Positions 17,168-24,945 of a DNA stretch of 64,000 nt are shown here, piece after piece (position 1 is the first letter of the stretch; every line of letters begins with the position of its first letter). The DNA comes from JASHPR01 sp963833885. GTDB taxonomy: Bacteria; Actinomycetota; Actinomycetes; Streptosporangiales; Streptosporangiaceae. The notes beneath the pieces are model-generated. The model made no database searches and was not told where the DNA came from. It worked only from the letters and a program-made list of their open reading frames with translations. The stretch is taken from assembly GCA_963833885.1 (NCBI GenBank), contig CAWHZU010000028.1, positions 1 to 64,000 on the forward strand, read 5' to 3'. Both the position numbers and the translations under genes were made by a program.

Positions 17168-19810
17168 ATGAGCAGCGGCTTTTATGGTCCGGAGGGCTTC
17201 GGCTCCAGCCCGTTCGACGAGTTCCTGGCGCGCCTTTACGGCGGCGGCAGCGGGCAGCCGCGCCCGGTCCACCGGGTGGACATCATGCGGCTGATGAGCG
17301 GGCCGGCCCGGGAGCTGCTGGGCGCGGCCGCGGCGCACGCGACCCAGCAGGGCGACGCGGACCTGGGCACCAAGCATCTGCTCTGGGCGGCGGCCGATCT
17401 GGAGCCCACGCGGCAGCTACTGGCCCGGGCAGGGGCAGATCCCGCGGCACTCGCTCGCGCCGCCGATGGGCAGGAACGCGGCGCTCCGGGCGGGACCGGC
17501 GAACATAGCGTCAACGGCGCGGCCGCGGGAGGCGGGCCGTCGCAGCTGACACCGCCGCAGCTGACACCGGGCGCGAAGCGTGCGCTGCTTGACGCACACC
17601 AGATATCCCGCTCGCTCGGCTCCACCTACATCGGAGCCGAGCACATCCTGTTCGCGCTGGCGGTCAACCCGGAATCCGGCGCCGGCCGGATACTGTCCGC
17701 CGCGCGGGTCACCCCGGATGTGCTCCGGGGGGCGCTGCTCGCCCAGGGGGTGCCGCCCGCGCAGGGCGGCCCGCCTGGATCCGGCGGCCGGTCGGCCACG
17801 CCCGCGCTTGATGAGTTCGGCCGTGACCTGACCGCGCTGGCCAGGGAGGGCCGGATCGACCCGGTGATCGGCCGGGACGAGGAGATCGATCAGACCGTGG
17901 AGGTGCTGTCCCGGCGCACCAAGAACAACCCGGTGCTGATCGGCGAGGCCGGGGTCGGCAAGACCGCGATCGTCGAGGGCATCGCCCAGCGCGTCGTGGA
18001 CGACGACGTTCCGGAGACCCTGGCCGGCAGCCGCGTCGTCCAGCTCGAGCTGTCCGGCGTGGTGGCCGGCACCCGGTACCGCGGCGACTTCGAGGAGCGG
18101 GTGAAGCGGATCATCGACGAGATCCGTGACCACGGCAGCGAGCTGATCGTGTTCATCGACGAACTGCACACGATCGTCGGTGCCGGTGCGGGCAGCGAGG
18201 GCGGGATGGACGCGGGCAACATGCTGAAGCCGGCCCTTGCCCGCGGCGAGCTGCACGTGATCGGCGCCACGACGCTGGACGAGTACCGAAAGGACATCGA
18301 GCGGGACGCCGCGCTGGCCCGCAGGTTCCAGCCGATCCTGGTGTCGGAGCCGACCGTCGACGACGCGATCGGGATCCTGCGCGGGCTGCGGGACCGGTAC
18401 GAGGCGCACCACCAGGTCCGCTACTCCGACGAAGCGCTGGTCGCCGCCGTCGAGCTCTCCGACCGGTACATCACCGGCCGATTCCTGCCGGACAAGGCGA
18501 TCGACCTCATCGATCAGGCGGGCGCCCGGGTTCGGCTGCGCACCGGGACCCGCGGCGCCGACCTGCGCAACCTGGAGCGGCGGGCCGACGAGCTGCAGCG
18601 GGACAAGGATCAGGCGGTCGCCAGCGAACAGTACGAACGCGCTTCCCAGCTGCGGGATGAGATCGGCGAGATCCGGCAGCAGATAGAGCGGATGGAGCGG
18701 CGCAGCCGGCCCGCCGCCGAGCAGGCCGAGGTTCCCGAGGTCGGCGCGGCCGATATCGCCCAGGTGGTGTCCCGGGCCACCGGCATACCGGTGCACCAGC
18801 TCACCGAGGAGGAGAAGGACCGGCTGCTGCGCCTGGAGCAGCACCTGCACGGGCGGGTGGTCGGCCAGGACGAGGCCGTCGTCGCGGTCGCCGAGGCGGT
18901 CCGCCGGTCTCGCGCGGGGCTCGGCGACCCGCAGCGGCCGGTGGGCAGCTTCCTGTTCCTCGGCCCGACCGGCGTGGGCAAGACCGAGCTGGCGCGGGCT
19001 CTGGCCGAGGCGCTGTTCGGCGAGGACAGCCGGATGATCCGGCTGGACATGAGCGAGTTCTCGGAACGGCACACGGGGAGCCGGCTCGTCGGCGCGCCGC
19101 CCGGTTACGTGGGCTACGAGGAGGCCGGTCAGCTCACCGAGGCGGTGCGGCGGCGGCCGTACTCGGTGGTACTGCTCGACGAGATCGAGAAGGCCCACCC
19201 GGACGTGTTCAACATCCTGCTGCAAATCCTCGACGACGGCCGGCTCACCGATGGCCAGGGCAGGACCGTGGACTTCAAGAACACGGTGCTGATCATGACC
19301 AGCAACCTGGGCTCGGACCTGATCACCCGGCGCGGCAGCGCGCTCGGCTTCGCCGGGCCGACGGCAGGTTCCGCCTCCGGGCAGCAGGACGCCGTGGCGG
19401 ACCGGCTCAGGCGGCGGCTGCGCGAGTCGTTCCGGCCCGAGTTCCTGAACCGGATCGACGAGATCATCGTCTTCCGCCAGCTCGACAAGGCCGAACTGCG
19501 CCAGGTCACAGAGCTGCTGCTGGAGGAGACGCGGCGGCGGCTGCACGCCCAGGACGTGATCGTGGAGTTCGCCCCGGCCGCGGTGGACTGGATTGCCGAG
19601 CGCGGCTACCAGCCGGAGTTCGGCGCCCGGCCGATGCGGCGGACGATCCAGCGCGAGGTGGACAACCAGCTTTCCCGGATGCTGCTGGACGGGAAGATCA
19701 CGGCAGGCGAGCAGGTCACCGTCGACGTGCAGGACGGCCGACTGGCCTTTGCCACCGCCGCGCGGGAGACTCGGACTGTGCAGCCGCAGGAGGGAGCTGA
19801 CCGGATATGA
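17168..19810 (+). CDS. clpC: ClpC-type AAA+ unfoldase
   Basis: 880 residues. A short Gly/Phe-rich head (SSGFYGPEGFGSSPFDEF) precedes a ClpN double repeat (about 50-200), AAA-1 with GEAGVGKTAI and VFIDELHTIVGAG, a UVR-like middle domain (KDQAVASEQYERASQLRDEIGEI), AAA-2 with GPTGVGKTEL and VVLLDEIEKAHPDV, and a C-terminal D2-small domain (PEFGARPMRRTIQREVDN). The UVR-like linker and the LGFAG loop (ClpP-docking position) argue for ClpC rather than ClpB, so it should feed ClpP. The Gly-rich head and the Gly/Ala linker after ClpN differ from housekeeping ClpC1, suggesting a second, stress-related copy. ATG 17168 follows GGGGGAGG. Confidence 0.9.
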   Translation: MSSGFYGPEGFGSSPFDEFLARLYGGGSGQPRPVHRVDIMRLMSGPARELLGAAAAHATQQGDADLGTKHLLWAAADLEPTRQLLARAGADPAALARAADGQERGAPGGTGEHSVNGAAAGGGPSQLTPPQLTPGAKRALLDAHQISRSLGSTYIGAEHILFALAVNPESGAGRILSAARVTPDVLRGALLAQGVPPAQGGPPGSGGRSATPALDEFGRDLTALAREGRIDPVIGRDEEIDQTVEVLSRRTKNNPVLIGEAGVGKTAIVEGIAQRVVDDDVPETLAGSRVVQLELSGVVAGTRYRGDFEERVKRIIDEIRDHGSELIVFIDELHTIVGAGAGSEGGMDAGNMLKPALARGELHVIGATTLDEYRKDIERDAALARRFQPILVSEPTVDDAIGILRGLRDRYEAHHQVRYSDEALVAAVELSDRYITGRFLPDKAIDLIDQAGARVRLRTGTRGADLRNLERRADELQRDKDQAVASEQYERASQLRDEIGEIRQQIERMERRSRPAAEQAEVPEVGAADIAQVVSRATGIPVHQLTEEEKDRLLRLEQHLHGRVVGQDEAVVAVAEAVRRSRAGLGDPQRPVGSFLFLGPTGVGKTELARALAEALFGEDSRMIRLDMSEFSERHTGSRLVGAPPGYVGYEEAGQLTEAVRRRPYSVVLLDEIEKAHPDVFNILLQILDDGRLTDGQGRTVDFKNTVLIMTSNLGSDLITRRGSALGFAGPTAGSASGQQDAVADRLRRRLRESFRPEFLNRIDEIIVFRQLDKAELRQVTELLLEETRRRLHAQDVIVEFAPAAVDWIAERGYQPEFGARPMRRTIQREVDNQLSRMLLDGKITAGEQVTVDVQDGRLAFATAARETRTVQPQEGADRI

Positions 19811-20409
19811 GCCCAGTCTCGCGGGGATTTCACCGTCGCCACGCGCCGGACGCCGATCCGAGCCGCGTCCCGCCAGGGCAGTACGTGACACCCGACTTCC
19901 CGGTGCTGTCGGCCGGGCCGACGCCCAGTACGGCGCTGCGGAACTGGACCTTCTCGATCACCGGCGCCGCCACGCCCAAGACCTGGACCTGGGACGAGTT
20001 CCGCGCGCTGCCGTCGGAGAAGGTGACCACCGACATCCACTGCGTGACGCGCTGGTCGAAGCTTGATACCACCTGGCAGGGCGTGACCCTCGACACGCTG
20101 CTCGGCCAGGTCGACCACACCGGCACGTTCCTGCTCGCCCACTGCGACGGCGGCTACACCACGAACCTGCCGATCGCGGACGTCCTGAACGGTCAGGCGT
20201 GGGTTGCGTTCAACTACGGCGGCAACCCGCTGGCCGCCGAGCACGGCGGCCCGGCGCGGCTGCTCGTCCCGCACCTGTACTTCTGGAAGAGCGCCAAGTG
20301 GGTGCGACGGCTCGAACTGCTCGATCATGATGTGCCGGGCTTCTGGGAGTCCTACGGCTACAACAACTACGGCGATCCGTGGAAGGAGCAGCGCTATGCC
20401 GGCGACTGA
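19807..20409 (+). CDS. Sulfite-oxidase-like molybdopterin protein
   Basis: 200 residues of the oxidoreductase molybdopterin-binding domain. The fold starts RGFHRRHAPDADPSRVPPGQ; the molybdenum-ligand Cys is in IHCVTRWSKLDTTWQGV; the pterin-binding parts are AHCDGGYTTNLPIADVL and PARLLVPHLYFWKSAKWVRRLEL; the C-terminus FWESYGYNNYGDPWKEQRY is typical. It lacks a haem or dimerisation domain and a twin-arginine signal, so it is probably cytoplasmic. Start overlaps the clpC stop by four bases. Homologues usually sit beside a ferredoxin-reductase-like flavoprotein, which is missing here. Confidence 0.88.
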   Translation: MSPVSRGFHRRHAPDADPSRVPPGQYVTPDFPVLSAGPTPSTALRNWTFSITGAATPKTWTWDEFRALPSEKVTTDIHCVTRWSKLDTTWQGVTLDTLLGQVDHTGTFLLAHCDGGYTTNLPIADVLNGQAWVAFNYGGNPLAAEHGGPARLLVPHLYFWKSAKWVRRLELLDHDVPGFWESYGYNNYGDPWKEQRYAGD

Positions 20410-20695
20410 GCCCGGCGCGCGGTCGCTGCCGGACGATCCGGGCACGACCTCGGACACTCTGGACGGCAACGCGATCGGCGGCTTGCTGCTCGACGTGTTC
20501 GGCACGGAGATGACTACCGTTGCGGGCAGGTGCGGCTCCTGCGGTACGGCCAGCCTGGTGGCCGAGTTCACCGTCTACCTGCGGGCGCCAGGGACCGTCG
20601 TCCGCTGCCCGACCTGCACCGCGATCCTCATGGTGTTCGTCCCCATCCAGGGCAGGACCTGCGTGGACCTGAGCGGGCTGGCCGAACTCGGCTGA
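20396..20695 (+). CDS. DUF6510 zinc-ribbon protein
   Basis: 99 residues. After LDGNAIGGLLLDVFG come two Cys pairs (RCGSCG and RCPTC) around a beta-rich centre, then AILMVFVPIQGRTCVDLSGL: the DUF6510 pattern, presumably binding zinc. It overlaps the sulfite-oxidase-like gene by 14 bases, with AAGGAG seven bases before ATG 20396. The family commonly accompanies sulfite-oxidase-like proteins, so a role in maturation or electron transfer is possible. Confidence 0.85.
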   Translation: MPATEPGARSLPDDPGTTSDTLDGNAIGGLLLDVFGTEMTTVAGRCGSCGTASLVAEFTVYLRAPGTVVRCPTCTAILMVFVPIQGRTCVDLSGLAELG

Positions 20696-20785
20696 CCGGC
20701 GGCCAGGCCCGGGATCACTCACTCTTGGGTGACAGGTGTGTGGCAACATCTTCCGAATCTGGCGTTTCACCCGTAACATTTCGAC

Positions 20786-22150
20786 ATGTTCCATCCCCCA
20801 AACTCCAGCAAACTGCCAGCAAACTTCCAGCGGAACCGCCACGCGCGCGCAGGCACAGCAGCCTTGGTGCTGCTCGTGGTGGTGGCGCTCGCCGCAGCCT
20901 GCAGTTCCTCCGGCTCCTCCGGGAACTCCAGCAGCGGCCAGACGCTGAAGATCATCACCTGGGTCAACCCGCCCGCGGTGAAGGCTCTGCAGCAGATCGA
21001 CGCCGAGTTCGAGAAGGCCAACCCGGGCGTCAAGGTCGACCTCGGCACCGCGGAGAACGTCAACGGGCCTTACAAGACGATGCTCCAGCAGACCGTGGAC
21101 GCCACCAGCGCCGACATCGTCACCAATGTGACCCAGCTGCAGCCGCTGCCGCTGAAGGTGACCTCCACCAACGTGACGTACTGGCAGACGTACACGATGC
21201 ACGGGGTGTTCGCGCCGCTGAACGGCCAGCCGTTCCTGAAGGACTACAAGAGCGGCGCCCTCGCCGCAGAGACGTACCAGGGCAAGACCTACGGCGTCGT
21301 CAGCGGCGAGTACCAGGAGGGCGTCTTCTACAACAAGAAGATCTTCGCCCAGTACCATCTTTCGCCGCCGACCACCTACACCCAGTTCCTGACCCTGCTG
21401 AAGACGCTGAAGTCGCATGGCGTCACGCCGATGTGGCTGGGTCTCGGCGCGGTTGGCCCGGTCTACCTGCAGTTCCTCTACTACAACCTGATCGACAGCG
21501 TGTGGCAGCCGAGCGTGTCCGGCAACCTGGCCACGGACCTGGAGAACGGGTCGGTCAAGTGGACCAGCCCGGCCTTCACCCAGGCAATGACCGAGGAGAA
21601 GGCGCTCGCGCAGTACCTCGAGCCGGGCTACCAGGGCGAGGCGTGGCAGGGCATGCCGGGCGCGTTCGCCGACGGCAAGGCCGCGATGCTGCTGGACGGG
21701 TCGTGGGACCTGGCCTCGGTCCAGGCGGCCAACAAGTCGACCCAGGTCGGCTTCTTCCCGCTGCCGGGGAGCAACACCGCGGCCGACAACAAGAGCGAGC
21801 TGCAGAACGACCTCACGTTCTCGGTGCTCAACGGCTCGCCGCACAAGGCCCTGGCGATGAAGTGGCTGGCCTTCTTCTCGAAGTCGAACATCTACAAGCA
21901 GTACGTGGACACCACCGGCATCTCCTCCAGCCAGAACAGCGGAACGTTCAGCAGCTTCTCGTCCCAGGTGCTGGGGAGCTGGTTCGGCAAGGGCGACTAC
22001 TACACCAGCTACTACCCGGTGCTGTCGGACACCGACAGCTACTGGGACCAGCCGGCCAACTGGCCGACGCTGCAGCAGGACGTGATCTCGGGCACGAAGA
22101 CGCCGGCCCAGGTCGAGCAGTTGTACCAGAGCGGCTGGTCGACGTCGTGA
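20786..22150 (+). CDS. Sugar ABC transporter substrate-binding lipoprotein (CUT1 type)
   Basis: 454 residues. A lipoprotein signal (ALVLLVVVALAAAC, lipobox cysteine near residue 39) is followed by a Ser/Gly linker and a family 1 solute-binding protein: TLKIITWVNPPAVKALQQIDAEFEKANPGVKVD, GVVSGEYQEGVFYNKKIF, and GAFADGKAAMLLDGSWDLASV, the last being the hallmark of sugar binders. First gene of a binding-protein/permease/permease operon without its own ATPase, as is usual for actinomycete CUT1 systems that share MsiK. The neighbouring arabinofuranosidase suggests arabinose-containing oligosaccharides (inference). Confidence 0.92.
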   Translation: MFHPPNSSKLPANFQRNRHARAGTAALVLLVVVALAAACSSSGSSGNSSSGQTLKIITWVNPPAVKALQQIDAEFEKANPGVKVDLGTAENVNGPYKTMLQQTVDATSADIVTNVTQLQPLPLKVTSTNVTYWQTYTMHGVFAPLNGQPFLKDYKSGALAAETYQGKTYGVVSGEYQEGVFYNKKIFAQYHLSPPTTYTQFLTLLKTLKSHGVTPMWLGLGAVGPVYLQFLYYNLIDSVWQPSVSGNLATDLENGSVKWTSPAFTQAMTEEKALAQYLEPGYQGEAWQGMPGAFADGKAAMLLDGSWDLASVQAANKSTQVGFFPLPGSNTAADNKSELQNDLTFSVLNGSPHKALAMKWLAFFSKSNIYKQYVDTTGISSSQNSGTFSSFSSQVLGSWFGKGDYYTSYYPVLSDTDSYWDQPANWPTLQQDVISGTKTPAQVEQLYQSGWSTS

Positions 22151-22169
22151 CGGTCGTCGGCCGCCGGCT

Positions 22170-23087
22170 GTGACGCGGTCGCGCCGCGCGCCGCGACCGG
22201 CGCGGCTGTTGTCGCGGGGATCCCGGGCCATCATGTGGTCCGGGATCCTGCTGGCGCTGGCGGTATACGTGCTGTTCGGGCTCGTGCCTGCGGTGGCCAA
22301 CACGGTGGTCTCGTTCACCGACTACGCCCTGTACCCGGGCGCCCCGGTGAACTTCACCGGGTGGTCGAACTACACCGCCATGTTCACGTCGGAGCGCCCA
22401 GGGTTCATCCAGGCGCTGGTGGCGACCGTGGTGTTCGTGACCGCCGTCACCGTGGCGCAGAACGTGATCGCGCTGTCGGTCGCGCACCGGCTCGTCCGCG
22501 ACACGCGGTGGAACGGCGTGCTGCGGGTGCTGGTGTTCCTGCCCATCGTGCTCGGCGTCACGATCGTCGGCCTGGTCTGGATCCTTGTCTTCGAGCCCGG
22601 CCAGGGCCCGGCCGCCTCGCTTTGGGGGCTGTTCGGCGCGAAGTCGGCGTTCTTCGGGTCGGACTCGCTGGCGATGCCGCTGGTCATCGGAGTTCAGGTG
22701 TGGCAGAACGTCGGGTTCTCCGCGCTGGTGTTCCTGGGCGGGCTCAACGCGATCAGCCCGGAGATCTACCAGGCGGCCGAGATCGACGGGGTGAGCCGCT
22801 GGCGTCGGCTGTCGAAGATCACCTTCCCGCTGCTGGCGCCAGCGGTGACGGTCAACCTGCTGCTCGCCGTCGTAGGGTCGTTCACCACCTACAACCTGAT
22901 CTACGTGCTGACCGCCGGGCAGCACGGCACGATGACGCTCGGCATGCTGTCGTTCACCGCGGCCTTCACCGACTCGAACCTGGGCTACGGCGCCGCGCTC
23001 GGCACCGTGCTGTTCCTGATGACGTTCATCGTGGCGCTGCCGCTGATGATGTACCTGCGGCACCGGGAAGTGCGGCTGGTGTCATGA
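22170..23087 (+). CDS. Sugar ABC transporter permease, MalF-like
   Basis: 305 residues with six hydrophobic spans, starting IMWSGILLALAVYVLFGLVPAV, and the cytoplasmic EAA loop EIYQAAEIDGVSRWRRLSKITFPLLAPA that contacts the ATPase. GTG 22170 lies 19 bases after the binding-protein stop, and the frame is closed further upstream. Partner of the next permease, with which it overlaps by four bases. Confidence 0.92.
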   Translation: MTRSRRAPRPARLLSRGSRAIMWSGILLALAVYVLFGLVPAVANTVVSFTDYALYPGAPVNFTGWSNYTAMFTSERPGFIQALVATVVFVTAVTVAQNVIALSVAHRLVRDTRWNGVLRVLVFLPIVLGVTIVGLVWILVFEPGQGPAASLWGLFGAKSAFFGSDSLAMPLVIGVQVWQNVGFSALVFLGGLNAISPEIYQAAEIDGVSRWRRLSKITFPLLAPAVTVNLLLAVVGSFTTYNLIYVLTAGQHGTMTLGMLSFTAAFTDSNLGYGAALGTVLFLMTFIVALPLMMYLRHREVRLVS

Positions 23088-23980
23088 CGGCCACATCCCT
23101 CAGGCCGGCTAGCAGGCCGACGACCACGGAGCAACGGCGGCAGACGGCCCTGCTGCGCCGGACGCGGTTCTGGGCCCGGCTGGTGACCGGGCTGCTCATC
23201 GCGTTGGTGTTCCTGGCTCCGGTGCTGTACGTGGTGATGATCTCGTTCGAGACCCCCACGCACTTCCTGACGCACCCTATGACGCCGCCCACCAGCGCCG
23301 ATCTGAGCAACTTCTCCCAGGCCTGGACCGGCGCCGACCTCGCGACGGAGCTCATCAACACGGTGATCTACTCGGTGGCGGCCGCCATATTGTCCACGGT
23401 ACTCGCCCTGCTGATTGCGTTCCCGCTGGCACGCAGGCTGGTCCGCGGGCACCGGCAGCTGTACACGCTGCTGGTGGTCGGCCTGTTCCTGCCGCTGGCC
23501 TACATCCCGCTGTTCATCGAGGCCCGGATGCTGCACTTGTACAACAACATGCCCGGGTACATCATCCTGCACGTCGGGTTCGGGCCGAACCTGCCGCTGG
23601 GCGTCGTGCTGATCTACGCGTTCATCCAGGCGGTCCCGAAGGAACTGGACGAGGCCGCGTGGGTCGACGGCACCGGGTACCTGACCTACCTGCTCCGGGT
23701 GATCGTCCCGCTCACCCGGCCGGCCCTGCTGATCAGCTTCCTGTACGCGATGCTCCAGGTGTGGAACGACATCATCGGCCCGGTGGTGCTGCTGGCGGGG
23801 ACCAGCGCGAACCTGTTCCCGATCACCCGCGGCATCTACAACTTCTACGGGCTGAACGAGAGTGACTACGTGATCTTCGCGGCCGCGGTCACGATCGCCA
23901 GCCTGCCCCTGGTGATCGTGTTCGCCGGCACCCAGCGCCAGCTGGTCCGCGCCGCGATCGCGGGTTCGGTCAAGAGCTAG
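23084..23980 (+). CDS. Sugar ABC transporter permease, MalG-like
   Basis: 298 residues, six membrane spans (LLIALVFLAPVLYVVMISF, VVGLFLPLAYIPLF and others) and the EAA loop KELDEAAWVDGTGYLTYLLRVIVPL. ATG 23084 overlaps the preceding stop (ATGA). The 3' end overlaps the convergent kinase-like gene by four bases. No ATPase gene follows, so a shared MsiK-type ATPase elsewhere in the genome is expected. Confidence 0.92.
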   Translation: MTATSLRPASRPTTTEQRRQTALLRRTRFWARLVTGLLIALVFLAPVLYVVMISFETPTHFLTHPMTPPTSADLSNFSQAWTGADLATELINTVIYSVAAAILSTVLALLIAFPLARRLVRGHRQLYTLLVVGLFLPLAYIPLFIEARMLHLYNNMPGYIILHVGFGPNLPLGVVLIYAFIQAVPKELDEAAWVDGTGYLTYLLRVIVPLTRPALLISFLYAMLQVWNDIIGPVVLLAGTSANLFPITRGIYNFYGLNESDYVIFAAAVTIASLPLVIVFAGTQRQLVRAAIAGSVKS

Positions 23981-24525
23981 TGCCGCATCGGCACCCATCC
24001 AGCGCGGACGAGCACGTCAAGGGCGACTTCGCGTACGGAGCGGTTACCGTTTTCCACGATGAAGTCCTCGTGCGCGAGTCGGCCGAGAATGGCCTCAAGC
24101 TCCACTGTCCGGTGCAGGTGCCAGTCCCGCGACGGTCCTGGCGGCATCCGCTCGAGCAGCCGCTCCACGCGGGCGGCTTCTGGCGCCACCAGCCGGCAGA
24201 CGGTGATCTGGGCACCAGGCACGGCGGCGCGATAGCGGGCCAGCTCGCCGCCATCTTCCAGCACACGGGCAAGGATCAGGTGGGTTGCGCCGTGAGCACG
24301 GTAGTTGGGCCACAGCGAGGCCAGGTTCTCGAACATCAAGTCGTTGTTCCATGCGCTCGTCGAAGGCCATTGCCACACCAGCGCGTCGAGATCGACCGCA
24401 GCGTTGGGTACCTTCAAGGCAGCCAGCACGTCGTTGATTTCTGCGGCCACCGTGGACTTGCCAACACCGGTGGTACCGGTGATGAGCAGGGTAGGAACTG
24501 ACACCTTGGCAGTTTTCCACGTCAC
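23977..24525 (-). CDS. P-loop kinase-like protein
   Basis: 182 residues. A P-loop GTTGVGKST (residues 17-25) follows LLITG; AAVDLDALVWQWP fits the substrate-side acidic motif of small-molecule kinases, and ERLLERMPPGPSRDWHLHRTVELEAI looks like the lid arginine region. It belongs to the adenylylsulfate/shikimate-kinase-like AAA_33 group; the substrate cannot be told. Convergent four-base overlap with the permease gene. Confidence 0.75.
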   Translation of the reverse strand: MTWKTAKVSVPTLLITGTTGVGKSTVAAEINDVLAALKVPNAAVDLDALVWQWPSTSAWNNDLMFENLASLWPNYRAHGATHLILARVLEDGGELARYRAAVPGAQITVCRLVAPEAARVERLLERMPPGPSRDWHLHRTVELEAILGRLAHEDFIVENGNRSVREVALDVLVRAGWVPMRH

Positions 24526-24545
24526 TGCGCCGGGAGCCTGGCCTG

Positions 24546-24758
24546 GTGCTCAGCCTCGGCGTCGTGGATACCTCGACCGCCGTCCCGGAGACCGTTGATG
24601 AGCTGCTCGAGCGGCTGGACCCGATATTCGAGCAGCGCGGCGACGTCGACGTGGCGATCGCCACGAACTCCGGCTTCGCCGCATCGGCGGACCGCCCGCT
24701 GATAAGCGAGGACGAGCAGCGCGCCAAGCTCCGCCTCGTCGAGACCGCGGCCCGCTAG
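24546..24758 (+). CDS. Hypothetical small acidic protein
   Basis: 70 codons from GTG 24546. The translation (VVDTSTAVPETVDELLERLD, IFEQRGDVDVAIATNSGF) is acidic and protein-like, but I do not recognise it and find no clear ribosome site. It stops just before a sequence resembling a repeated intergenic element, so it may be a gene fragment. Confidence 0.35.
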   Translation: MLSLGVVDTSTAVPETVDELLERLDPIFEQRGDVDVAIATNSGFAASADRPLISEDEQRAKLRLVETAAR

Positions 24759-24760
24759 TA

Positions 24761-24782
24761 CTGGGGAAACGAAATCTGACCC
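24761..24782. repeat. Copy of a dispersed 22-base motif
   Basis: CTGGGGAAACGAAATCTGAC(CC) matches 28295-28316 in 19 of 22 positions. Possibly the end of a lost insertion element; only two good copies are seen here. Confidence 0.4.
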
Positions 24783-24855
24783 GCACCCGGCCCCGCCGTG
24801 GTCAACACGAAGCCTTGACACCCGCGCCGGGCGGCCGGATATTGGTGATTCCTGG

Positions 24856-24875
24856 GATTGTTAGCGCTAACAATC
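24856..24875. promoter_or_regulatory. Perfect LacI-family operator
   Basis: GATTGTTAGCGCTAACAATC is a perfect 20-base palindrome with the central CG of LacI-family operators and the TGTTAGCGCTAACA core seen at actinomycete sugar-hydrolase genes. It lies 70 bases before the arabinofuranosidase start. No lacI-type gene is in the window. Confidence 0.85.
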
Positions 24876-24945
24876 TTCGACCGCTAGGCGCCCGGTGCAC
24901 CATCCGCGGCGTCGCCGACCCCACGCGTTCGGAGGATTGTTTGCC

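Noticed and set aside
17417..19891. Very long minus-strand frame opposite clpC.
   Set aside because: Antisense shadow of a GC-rich gene; Arg/Gly/Pro-rich translation with no family pattern.
20210..22318. Minus-strand frame of about 700 codons opposite the sugar-binding protein.
   Set aside because: No domain signals; composition of an antisense frame.
24522..24821. Minus-strand small frame opposite the acidic 70-residue frame.
   Set aside because: Less protein-like than the plus-strand frame and no ribosome site.
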